Source of the DNA: Leptospiraceae bacterium | GTDB taxonomy: Bacteria; Spirochaetota; Leptospiria; Leptospirales; Leptonemataceae | NCBI GenBank assembly: GCA_025059995.1 | Contig: JANXCF010000002.1 | Coordinates: 403,984 to 467,983 of the forward strand | Direction of reading: 5' to 3' | DNA: 64,000 bases | Notes under the pieces: model-generated | What the model was told of the DNA's origin: nothing | Databases searched by the model: none | Seen by the model: the letters and a program-made list of their open reading frames with translations, nothing else | Shown: positions 56,902 through 64,000 of the stretch, piece after piece | Layout of the letters: each line of letters opens with the position of its first letter | Numbering within the stretch: position 1 is the first letter of the stretch | Made by a program: the position numbers and the translations under genes

Positions 56902-56927
56902 ATAATTTTGTCACACGACAAAATTAT
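56902..56927. repeat. Perfect 11-bp inverted repeat between hydrolase stop and terminator
   Basis: ATAATTTTGTC and GACAAAATTAT flank a 4-nt loop. It starts 5 bp after the hydrolase stop and precedes the terminator. With no T-run of its own, it may be an mRNA-stabilising 3' hairpin or a protein-binding site. Confidence 0.7.
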
Positions 56928-56931
56928 GACT

Positions 56932-57753
56932 TTATCTGCATCCTAAGTTAAGATTTCTACAAGCATCCCATTCTTGTCTGGTTGCAGTGTTGATGGCATC
57001 ACTTCCATCACCACTATGTTGCCGATCATAACCATTTCTGTTATTATTCCAACTACTTACAGTACTTCTACCTGTCCATATGAAATGCATACTATACCTT
57101 GTTCCCGAATTACAATTCGAAAAAGAACCTGTTGTATTCATAGCACATGTAGAGTGGAAAGAAACAGCACCATCATCTTCTCCAGGAAGTATCGCAGCAG
57201 TATACCACCAACCTTTAAATCCTGCCAACATGTAGAAGGGGATCCCTTTCATATCGTTATGATTATAAGATCCTCTTGCATTCCCTGTTTTTAAAGCATC
57301 ATCCATGTTTCCTGAATTCCAAAAAGCTAAATTAGCTAATTCTGAACCTCCTGCAGCACTACTTGAATTAAAAACAAATCTAATATTATAACGTGAAACA
57401 TCCCTTGTGGCAATGAAATATTCTGTTGCATAACAACCTGCACTATGACAAATGATAACGCAAGATTGTCCACGAGATCTCAAACAACGATCTTCTAATA
57501 CTTGGTATAATTTTGATTGAGCTCTGCAATTTCCCCATGTTCTTGGGTCTGAATAACCATCATAATGGACAAAAAATCTTGGAAGTGAAGTATTGATATT
57601 TTTGGCATTCCCCCAGTAGTTGCCTGCATCTTGGGTGTAATCATTACCACATTGCCCACCTCTTCCATGAACAAAGATGATTGATTCTTGAGAAAACAGC
57701 TGGACATTTATAAAAAACATTAGTATAATTGCTAAACGTTTGATAAACCTCAT
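56932..57753 (-). CDS. Secreted cysteine-rich alpha/beta-hydrolase, lipase-like
   Basis: The 273-residue product starts at the ATG at 57753, which has AAGGAG 8 nt upstream; a GTG two codons earlier is possible. A signal peptide precedes SIIFVHGRGG, a typical oxyanion-hole strand. The nucleophile elbow is ICHSAGCYA (C-x-S-x-G instead of G-x-S-x-G). The candidate Asp is in GEDDGAVSFHSTC and a His follows near the C-terminus. About ten cysteines in the mature part suggest disulfides. It is probably a lipase or esterase; the substrate is not readable. It is followed by two hairpins. Confidence 0.8.
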   Translation of the reverse strand: MRFIKRLAIILMFFINVQLFSQESIIFVHGRGGQCGNDYTQDAGNYWGNAKNINTSLPRFFVHYDGYSDPRTWGNCRAQSKLYQVLEDRCLRSRGQSCVIICHSAGCYATEYFIATRDVSRYNIRFVFNSSSAAGGSELANLAFWNSGNMDDALKTGNARGSYNHNDMKGIPFYMLAGFKGWWYTAAILPGEDDGAVSFHSTCAMNTTGSFSNCNSGTRYSMHFIWTGRSTVSSWNNNRNGYDRQHSGDGSDAINTATRQEWDACRNLNLGCR

Positions 57754-57994
57754 CAACACTACTCCTTGGATTTGTAAGCAAAGTTGAATTTCATTTTTTT
57801 AATACTTCTATGTTCAATCTTATAACGAGCAAAACAAAAATGATTGGTTTGTCAATTGCTATTTTTTGTTTTAATTGAAAAAAATTCAGATTAAAGTTTC
57901 TAAAGTATTAGACTTATTCTAATTCAAAAAAGTTTTTAGTTTTTCTTCGTAAGCAAAAAAATCGAATCACAAACTAACTTCGAAAACCCCATTT

Positions 57995-58996
57995 ATGAAC
58001 ATAAAAGACATAATTTCTATGCAATTTCTTTTGCTACTTCCTTTAGGGATTGGGTATTTGTTGAAAAGAGTTATCTCTTTGCAAATGCAGACTGTAAATC
58101 TTGATAGGATATCAAAAGGGATTCTTAAATTCAATTTGATTTTTTTAGAACCCTTGATTGTGGTCTGGTTTATATGGAAACTGCATTTTTCAATCAATAC
58201 TTTTTTTCTTCCTTTCTCAGGTTTGATTTTGGTCGTGATTGGATTTTTTTTGGGAATGCTTTTTTTTCGTAAATATTCAAAAAGAAATTTTCTTACATTA
58301 GTTGTTATTTCTTCTTTAGCAAATCATGGTTATACCATGGGAGGAGTCATGAGTTATTTTTTCTTAGGAGAAGAAGGGTTAAGTAAATCCTTGATTTTCA
58401 TAAGCTATTTTTATTTTTATCTATATGGTTTTCTTTTTCCATGGATTCACATTCAAAAAGAAAAAACTGCACAAAATTACGAAAACTTTGTAAATATATT
58501 TATTTCTCATCTTTTTGATTTTAAAGATTACCGAAACTATCCCATTTATGGATTGTTTGTTGGATTGGCTCTGTTTCTTATGCAAATTCCTATCCCCAAA
58601 GTTGATATTTTGGATTTTTTTATGAAGTTCATTGTTTATGTTTCTATTGTTTTGTATTATTTTCATTTGGGGTGGGTTTTAGTGGTTCGAAAAATGTTTC
58701 TTTATTTTAAAGAATTTCTTTGGGTGGGATTTATAAAGTTTTTGCTTCTTCCGGTTTTGGTTCTTGGAATTTTGAATTTCATTCCATCTTCATTTCTTTC
58801 TTCATTAGATAAACAGATCATTGTTATGATGTCATTTATGCCCTCAGCAGTGTATTCTATCATCACTTCTTCTCTTTTTTCTTTGAATCGGGATCTTTCT
58901 TCTTCTATCTTTGTCCTTACAACTTTGTTTTTTTTATTTTTGGTTTTTCCCCTCTTGGTTTTATTTTGGGAAGAATTTGTGCTTTTGTTGAGGTAA
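57995..58996 (+). CDS. Second AEC-like permease
   Basis: The 333-residue polytopic protein has about ten helices and the general pattern of AEC-family (Mem_trans) carriers: FLLLLPLGIGYLLKRV, FNLIFLEPLIVVWF (helix-breaking Pro), SSLANHGYTMGGVMSYFFLG and MSFMPSAVYSIITSSLFSLN. It differs clearly from the AEC gene near 8 kb. The substrate is unknown. No Shine-Dalgarno is obvious in the 235-bp upstream spacer, which otherwise contains only AT-rich DNA. Confidence 0.65.
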   Translation: MNIKDIISMQFLLLLPLGIGYLLKRVISLQMQTVNLDRISKGILKFNLIFLEPLIVVWFIWKLHFSINTFFLPFSGLILVVIGFFLGMLFFRKYSKRNFLTLVVISSLANHGYTMGGVMSYFFLGEEGLSKSLIFISYFYFYLYGFLFPWIHIQKEKTAQNYENFVNIFISHLFDFKDYRNYPIYGLFVGLALFLMQIPIPKVDILDFFMKFIVYVSIVLYYFHLGWVLVVRKMFLYFKEFLWVGFIKFLLLPVLVLGILNFIPSSFLSSLDKQIIVMMSFMPSAVYSIITSSLFSLNRDLSSSIFVLTTLFFLFLVFPLLVLFWEEFVLLLR

Positions 58997-59065
58997 AGTT
59001 AGGGATCTTGATTTTAAGGGTTATTTGTTAAAATGACTTGAGTTTAAATCACATACGAAAAAGTC

Positions 59066-60889
59066 TTATTTCACGTCAAAATCCACTACATAGCGTTTAT
59101 AGCAGATTTGTTGGTTGATTTTTTGGATATCGACTAACTCATATGAATGAATTTTGATTCTTTTCGAAAGGTTCCAAAAAGGAGATTCAAAAAGATTGTT
59201 TTGACAATCATGAGTGATATAAATCCAATCTTTTTGTTGATTTAGAATTTTTTGATGGTGATTGTAGTTCAAAACAAAACCCTTATCGTAAACTTTGTAG
59301 CGAATCCAAACGTCAATGTCAGTTGGGATGAAAAGATAGGGATTCTCGAGCTCAATACCAAATTTTCGATAAAGATGAAATTCATTAAAAATCAAGCCTT
59401 GAATATCTTCTGGAACAAATTGATAGATTTTCTTTGCAGGTTCAAAAATTTCGGTTTGCTTTCCTGCAAAACATACTTCTCTTTTGTTTACGAAGTTTTC
59501 TTGGTAAAACAAATGTAAGTTTTGTAGGAGTATTGCACTCAAGATTATTATTACAAAAACTTTCCATCGTTTAGGGGTTATAAGAAAACTTAATCCGTGT
59601 AGAAGAATCATGCCAGGAAGGATTTGGAATATATATCTTGCTTGGTGATTCGTAGTCAAAAGTTCTAAAATAGCAAGATGAAACCACAAGAAGACAATTC
59701 CCACCAAAACGGGTTTTTTTTCAAAGATGATCGAAAAGTTTTCAATGGAACGTTGGGCACGAAAAATAAAAACGAATAACAAAACAATCGATAAGAAAAT
59801 CATTAAAGAAAATCCCGAAGAATTCAAAAAATAATCATAAAATAAACTGATAAAAAAGCTCCTACTTCGGTCAATAGTATCAGATTGAGCTCCTAATAGG
59901 GAATGAAAACGATCAGGATGAGTGAATACAACCACCAAAAAAGGGAATAAGAAAAACTTATAAAAAAAACGTATCCTTTCAGAAAAAAATCGAACTTTTT
60001 TTCTGAATAGAAAAATATGGAATTCTATCAGAAATAACAATAGAGAAAAAAACATAAAGTTTTTTAGAAACTTATGAGAAATGATTTCAAAACGAATGTA
60101 GGGATTAATCAAAATTAAAATCACACTGAAGAAAGGCAAAATCAAAAATACAAAGCGATATCCTCGGTAGTAAGATAAAATCTTTTTTAGTTCTTGTATG
60201 ATGTTTTTCGGTGCCAAAAGAAACTCAACAAAAAGAAAAGACAAAATGACCAAAACTCCATAAGGATATTTCGTAAAGTAAACCAAAAATCCAGACAAAA
60301 AAAAGAAGATACGAAAATAAAGATTTTTCAACCAAACTTGGTAATTGCTTCGATACAATGCAAGATAAAAAAACAAGAACCCACTGTAAGCAAATATTCC
60401 TTGAATTTCTAACATGGAGCTGAAGATGTATTCGGGAATTTGCTTTAACAAAAATAAAAATGAAATCGAAAGAAAAATCGAAAGATTAATTAAAACTGCA
60501 TGATAAACATCTTTTTGTAATTCTTTTCGAAAGAAGAAAAATGTCCCTGAGGTTAATGTGATAATGCTTAGAACAAAAAAAAATACATTCCAATAGATAT
60601 CCACTATAGGGTTGGGTTTTCCATACCAGGTGATGGAAAGAATACTCAGAATGGTTCTCAGTGGTGGCCATGTAGGGGAGTCAATCAAAAGCTTTAATCC
60701 GTCAAGTATAGATTCTTTTTTGATTAATTGTAAAAAATCAATTGCTTGAATAAAGCGGATATTCGCATCCCACAAGAGAAATTCTTTATTTGGACAGTAG
60801 AAAAATTCGTGATGGAGCTGAACTAAAAAAAAATATGTTAACGTAAGTAAAATACCCAAACTTAGAATTCCTAAAAACATCACTGGCAT
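59066..60889 (-). CDS. GT-C type membrane glycosyltransferase-like protein
   Basis: The 607-residue polytopic protein has about 12 helices and a long C-terminal extracytoplasmic domain. The first loop carries acidic residues (LLWDANIRFIQAID) and SPTWPPLRTILSIL, as in PMT/ArnT-type GT-C enzymes. FTHPDRFHSLLG and LELLTTNHQARYIFQILPG are further family-like segments. It probably uses a polyprenyl-linked donor to modify an envelope glycan; the specificity is unknown. Confidence 0.6.
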   Translation of the reverse strand: MPVMFLGILSLGILLTLTYFFLVQLHHEFFYCPNKEFLLWDANIRFIQAIDFLQLIKKESILDGLKLLIDSPTWPPLRTILSILSITWYGKPNPIVDIYWNVFFFVLSIITLTSGTFFFFRKELQKDVYHAVLINLSIFLSISFLFLLKQIPEYIFSSMLEIQGIFAYSGFLFFYLALYRSNYQVWLKNLYFRIFFFLSGFLVYFTKYPYGVLVILSFLFVEFLLAPKNIIQELKKILSYYRGYRFVFLILPFFSVILILINPYIRFEIISHKFLKNFMFFSLLLFLIEFHIFLFRKKVRFFSERIRFFYKFFLFPFLVVVFTHPDRFHSLLGAQSDTIDRSRSFFISLFYDYFLNSSGFSLMIFLSIVLLFVFIFRAQRSIENFSIIFEKKPVLVGIVFLWFHLAILELLTTNHQARYIFQILPGMILLHGLSFLITPKRWKVFVIIILSAILLQNLHLFYQENFVNKREVCFAGKQTEIFEPAKKIYQFVPEDIQGLIFNEFHLYRKFGIELENPYLFIPTDIDVWIRYKVYDKGFVLNYNHHQKILNQQKDWIYITHDCQNNLFESPFWNLSKRIKIHSYELVDIQKINQQICYKRYVVDFDVK

Positions 60890-60929
60890 TTCTTATGAAT
60901 GATAAAGAGTAGCAAGTCTTTTCGTAATG

Positions 60930-60953
60930 AAAAAACCGAGGCAGAAGCCTCGG
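60930..60953 (-). terminator. Intrinsic terminator of the LruC lipoprotein gene
   Basis: On the minus strand CCGAGGC and GCCTCGG form a 7-bp GC-rich stem with a 4-nt loop, followed by six T. It begins 10 bp after the stop codon. Confidence 0.93.
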
Positions 60954-60963
60954 TGGAAGGTAG

Positions 60964-62991
60964 CTAATTAATTTGGTAGTTTCTACCTTTGAGGAACAAG
61001 AAAGCAACAATACCGGTTATCAAAATGGCTAAGGAAGCCCAAACGAAGAGATTTTGAGAATGATAGACTTGGAGTAAGAAACCTGCAATTGGGCTTGGTA
61101 AATTAAAGTATGGGAAGATGCGGTTTTGGTCTCGATCTCTACGATACCAGTCTTCATAGATTCTACCATCGTTTTGATACCACTGAGTAAATTTTGGATA
61201 GGATTGTCCGATGTAATTAGCATTGTTAGGCCAGTTCCAAGGTTCAGGAACTACGAAAACCCATGGGAATTTGTGTCGAGCATGTCCTGGATTGTGGTAA
61301 ATGTATCTATCTCTTCCGTTATTATCAAAATAAAATCCAGGGAAGTGGACAGTATGACCTGTATTGTGGACATAGATAAATAAGTCATAAGGAGCAGATG
61401 GAAGATCCGTTTTTGCAATCGGTTGATCAAGTATAAATTCTACTTCGGACATAAAGTGGGTTCTGGTTACAGGTTTACCGCCGAGAGAGTTAATAACTCC
61501 AGCCGATATACCCTGATTTCGTAAGTATCCTGCTGGATATTCGTTACTGTTCAAGATAATATTTCCCATTTCGTGATGAGAGTAAAAAGCTTCTCCTCTT
61601 CGATTGTAATTTTTGTTGTTAAAGTATCCAGCATGTTTGATGAAGATAGGGACTCGTTGGAAATTTGACAGATGAATATCAACATTGTTTCGTTCTTCTT
61701 TCTGTTGGAGATTGAGTTCGTTGTCAACAAGGATTTTGGATACTTTTGCTTTGAAATTTCCACTTCCAGGAAGGTTGATAAATACGCTTAAATCATAACC
61801 TGCATGGTTAGCTAAGAAAATATATTTACCTCGAATTCGGACAACCTTTCCTTCTGCGTTAAGATCTTCTTCGTTTACTACGGCAAGGACAATGTCATTA
61901 GAGTCAGCATCACCAGGAACTGGATATAGATCCTCAAAAGCAACAATCGAAACACCAGTATTAGGGACGACAATACGTGCACTTCTCGATGGATCTTCAG
62001 GATAAGCATCATGGGAGTCCATTACGCCATCACCATCAGAGTCTGTGACACTAGCAATCAAGTTTTCTACATTTTGGTTAAACGAAACTTCAACAACAAT
62101 TTCTTGTAGGAATTGGTTATTTTCATTTTGAACGTCAATTGTGATAGGATCAGCTTGGTAGTTTCCTATATATATGTTAATTACAATCTCTTCGGTATTA
62201 GAAGGAATTGTAACTTCTCCAACTACATTACCATCTTCATTGGAAACGCCTTGATATAAGATAGTATCGGATCTAGATGGGTCAACAACATTCACGAGAG
62301 CTCCTTCAACAGGTCCTGAGGGATCTGAAATGTTTATATTAATAGGTATTGTGATAGATGTATTAAAGTTAAAGTTTCCATTTCCATAGGTGTTGTTTAC
62401 GTTCGCATTCCCTTCAAGCGGTTGATTATTTTGTCCATCTTGGTTGTCAGAGCCGGAGCCTTGGTTGTTGGCAGTGGAGTCGTCTTGGTTGTCAGAGCCG
62501 GAACCTTGGTTGTTAGCAGTGGAGTCGTCTTGATTGTCAGAACCAGAGCCTTGGTTGTTAGCAGTGGAGTCGTCTTGGTTGTCAGAGCCGGAGCCTTGGT
62601 TGTTGGCGGTGGAGCCGTCTTGGTTGTCAGAGCCGGAGCCTTGGTTGTTGGCGGTGGAGCCGTCTTGATTGTTAGAGCCAGAACCTTGGTTGCTAGCAGT
62701 GGAACCGCCTTGGTTGTTGGAACCAGAGCTCTGGTTGTTACTATTTCCACCGTTTGTACTGTTTTGGGTATTTTGAGAATTGTTTTGGTTTCCTATTGTG
62801 TTTGCTGTTTGATTGTTATCTTGAGTCTGATTGTTGTATGTTATATTAAGAGGGATGTCTCCTTTTTTTTCTTCTGATATCTGTTCCGAACTGATTGGTA
62901 AAAGGAATAGGGGATTTTTTTTCGAACCACAAGCTGATAGCAGTAGCGTTGTGGCGAAAATGATACTGATTGTAATCATTTTGTTGTTCAT
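60964..62991 (-). CDS. LruC-domain lipoprotein with Ser/Asn/Gln/Gly-rich repeats
   Basis: The 675-residue protein starts with a lipoprotein signal (ATTLLLSAC, Cys21). Residues about 50-190 are a low-complexity linker with seven 15-residue repeats (GSGSDNQDDSTANNQ type). An Ig-like or regulatory domain follows (DPSGPVEGALVNVV, near 225-305). Then comes a calcium-type TSP3 loop DSDGDGVMDSHDAYPEDP (near 318) and the LruC/DUF4842 domain with VAFEDLYPVPGDADSNDIV. A C-terminal hydrophobic helix (VWASLAILITGIVAFLFL) ends in KGRNYQIN. GAGGAGG is a strong ribosome site. It is probably a surface-exposed structural protein. Confidence 0.88.
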   Translation of the reverse strand: MNNKMITISIIFATTLLLSACGSKKNPLFLLPISSEQISEEKKGDIPLNITYNNQTQDNNQTANTIGNQNNSQNTQNSTNGGNSNNQSSGSNNQGGSTASNQGSGSNNQDGSTANNQGSGSDNQDGSTANNQGSGSDNQDDSTANNQGSGSDNQDDSTANNQGSGSDNQDDSTANNQGSGSDNQDGQNNQPLEGNANVNNTYGNGNFNFNTSITIPININISDPSGPVEGALVNVVDPSRSDTILYQGVSNEDGNVVGEVTIPSNTEEIVINIYIGNYQADPITIDVQNENNQFLQEIVVEVSFNQNVENLIASVTDSDGDGVMDSHDAYPEDPSRSARIVVPNTGVSIVAFEDLYPVPGDADSNDIVLAVVNEEDLNAEGKVVRIRGKYIFLANHAGYDLSVFINLPGSGNFKAKVSKILVDNELNLQQKEERNNVDIHLSNFQRVPIFIKHAGYFNNKNYNRRGEAFYSHHEMGNIILNSNEYPAGYLRNQGISAGVINSLGGKPVTRTHFMSEVEFILDQPIAKTDLPSAPYDLFIYVHNTGHTVHFPGFYFDNNGRDRYIYHNPGHARHKFPWVFVVPEPWNWPNNANYIGQSYPKFTQWYQNDGRIYEDWYRRDRDQNRIFPYFNLPSPIAGFLLQVYHSQNLFVWASLAILITGIVAFLFLKGRNYQIN
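62434..62730 (-). repeat. 45-bp tandem repeats in the LruC lipoprotein gene
   Basis: About 6.6 copies of a 45-bp unit encode 15-residue GSGSxNQDxSTANNQ repeats (protein residues 88-186). Units differ by a few bases (Asp/Gly, Asn/Asp). The unit length is a multiple of three, so copy-number change alters length without a frameshift. Confidence 0.95.
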
Positions 62992-63157
62992 ATTAACCTC
63001 CTCACCTATTCAATACGTAATTTTTTTTATTTTGTGAGGACTCTGTTCAAAAAATCATTCTCTAGTTTTTTTATTTCTTTGTGATCTAAAAAATTTATAA
63101 AAAAAATTGACAAGTTTTTCATAATTCATTTTTTATATCATCATTTTTGTTTCTTGC

Positions 63158-63165
63158 GAGGTGGG
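63158..63165 (+). promoter_or_regulatory. Shine-Dalgarno deciding a TTG start
   Basis: GAGGTGGG lies just 5' of the TTG at 63169. It supports that codon over the TTG at 63154, which precedes and overlaps the ribosome site. Confidence 0.6.
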
Positions 63166-63168
63166 AAA

Positions 63169-63504
63169 TTGTTAAAAAGAAAAAAAGTTGGTAACACAGT
63201 GATTGTTTATCCTGAGGGTCGATTGGATGTTACCAAATCCACAGAGTTAGAGGAAAACGTAAGTAAAATCATTGATGAAGAAGGTGTTCGAAATATTATC
63301 ATGAATTTAGAAAACGTGGAATATATGAGTTCTTCAGGGTTTCGTGTTAGTATTTCTTTACTGAGAAAATTAAAAACTCTAAATGGAAATCTTAGGTTGT
63401 GTAATATACGCCCTTCTGTAAAACGTATTTTTGATGTGATTGAACTTACAAGTTTATTTGAAATTTACGAAAATGAGGATGAAGCATTGAAAGGCTTGAA
63501 CTAA
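63169..63504 (+). CDS. STAS-domain anti-sigma-factor antagonist
   Basis: The 111-residue SpoIIAA-type protein has VIVYPEGRLDVTKSTELEE at the start. YMSSSGFRVSISLLRKL holds the conserved phosphorylatable Ser. The start is a TTG chosen from the ribosome site. Such proteins bind anti-sigma factors or kinases; none is nearby. A TTGACA at 63107-63112 is a candidate -35. The next gene trpC begins immediately after the stop, so the two may be co-transcribed. Confidence 0.9.
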   Translation: MLKRKKVGNTVIVYPEGRLDVTKSTELEENVSKIIDEEGVRNIIMNLENVEYMSSSGFRVSISLLRKLKTLNGNLRLCNIRPSVKRIFDVIELTSLFEIYENEDEALKGLN

Positions 63505-64000
63505 ATGCTTTTAGAAAAGATTTTACGAAAAAAACAAGAAGAAATCCAACTTTTAAAACAAAGATATAACTTTGAACGGGAAAATCCTATTTACGTTCGT
63601 AATTCCCCTTCTCATCGATTTTATTCTTACCTAAAAAAAAGAAAGCCCTTCGTGATTGCAGAGGTGAAAAAAGCAAGCCCTTCTATGGGAGTTATTCGTC
63701 AAGATTATCAACCAGCTAAGATCGCAAAATTCTACGAAAGTCTTGGCGCGACAGCAATTTCGGTCTTAACAGATCAAGAGTTTTTTTTAGGTTCAATTGA
63801 AGATTTGCAGAGAGTTCGAAGTTCAGTGTATTTACCAGTGTTGAGAAAAGATTTTCTTCTATCAAAAGAACAAATCCTTGAGTCTAAAATCAATGGTGCC
63901 GATGCCATTTTGTTAATTGTTCGGATTTTGTCAAAGCAACAACTCCAAGAATTATTTCATTATGCAACAGAGCTAGGGCTTGATTGTTTAGTGGAGGTTC
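63505..64000 (+). CDS. trpC: Indole-3-glycerol-phosphate synthase, truncated at window edge
   Basis: The open frame begins at the ATG directly after the STAS stop and runs off the window after 165 residues. FVIAEVKKASPSMGVIR with the catalytic Lys is the TrpC signature. YESLGATAISVLTD, VLRKDFLLSKEQI and NGADAILLIVRIL follow. It closes the indole ring in tryptophan synthesis. Its C-terminal part is outside the window, and trpA is 31 kb to the left. Confidence 0.95.
   Translation, partial: MLLEKILRKKQEEIQLLKQRYNFERENPIYVRNSPSHRFYSYLKKRKPFVIAEVKKASPSMGVIRQDYQPAKIAKFYESLGATAISVLTDQEFFLGSIEDLQRVRSSVYLPVLRKDFLLSKEQILESKINGADAILLIVRILSKQQLQELFHYATELGLDCLVEV

Noticed and set aside
57760..57994. Possible small RNA or tRNA between the hydrolase and the AEC-like gene
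   Set aside because: No cloverleaf, GC-rich hairpin or terminator is visible; the spacer is plain AT-rich DNA.
62422..62877. Plus-strand open frame with repeated Val/Ala/Gly-rich motifs opposite the LruC gene
   Set aside because: It is the mirror of the 45-bp repeats in the LruC lipoprotein gene. It lacks a ribosome site and its periodic composition follows from the repeats.
60964..62991. Assembly error or frameshift in the LruC gene because of the repeats
   Set aside because: The frame is intact through all repeats and into well-conserved TSP3 and LruC segments, so a frame error is not supported.

Overview
The window is a gene-dense, AT-rich chromosomal segment that most likely comes from a spirochaete of the Leptospira lineage (Leptospirales). 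Four things point there: the flagellar order flbD-motA-motB-fliL-fliM; a DUF1577-type protein at the left edge; a lipoprotein with an LruC domain near the right edge; and hisZ next to purA. The heptose, O-antigen and lipoprotein genes fit a diderm envelope. I see no tRNA, rRNA, insertion sequence, prophage or CRISPR array, and no gene-free stretch longer than 300 bases.

Layout. 1-13.4 kb: a truncated gene, a DUF1577-like protein, a secreted endonuclease I, a GT22-type glycosyltransferase, pth, a PEBP protein, an M28 peptidase with a PDZ domain, an AEC permease, fmt with a PASTA protein, a DUF2231 membrane protein, and hisZ-purA. 13.5-22 kb: an envelope operon (membrane sensor-like protein, STAS/coiled-coil/zinc-ribbon protein, murJ), then aldehyde dehydrogenase, hisC, a START-like secreted protein and an SQR-type flavoprotein. 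22-36.6 kb: a long leftward run of ten overlapping or closely spaced genes (O-antigen ligase-like, secA, trpA, a CHASE2 adenylate cyclase, dxs, a TPR protein, dinG-like helicase, an exported protein, rfaE1, rfaE2). It links secretion, isoprenoid precursors, LPS heptose and cAMP signalling.

36.7-46.3 kb: an MDR oxidoreductase and a CPBP protease, then flbD-motA-motB-fliL, an opposite-strand Ton module (exbB-exbD-exbD-tonB), fliM, a SirB1-like protein and a polyprenyl diphosphate synthase. 46.3-53.1 kb: an SGNH hydrolase plus MBOAT acyltransferase pair, a Dph6-like ATPase, uvrC, an RluA-type pseudouridine synthase and a small helix-hairpin-helix-like protein with a clear terminator. 53.1-64 kb: a GH1 glycosidase, two uncharacterised exported proteins, a cysteine-rich secreted hydrolase, a second AEC-like permease, a GT-C membrane protein, the LruC lipoprotein with 45-bp repeats, a STAS antagonist and a truncated trpC.

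The chromosome is very compact. Nine of ten convergent gene pairs overlap or lie within 10 bp, and stop/start overlaps such as ATGA are common. Only three convincing intrinsic terminators are visible. Some genes have good Shine-Dalgarno sites. Others have none but carry a -10-like hexamer 5-8 nt before the ATG, which suggests leaderless transcripts. No single previously undescribed system stands out. The best leads are the Ton module inserted in the flagellar locus, the fliM start codon inside a perfect inverted repeat, the STAS/coiled-coil/zinc-ribbon protein beside murJ, and the doubly anchored LruC lipoprotein. All calls were made by reading the sequence and translations; no database search was run.
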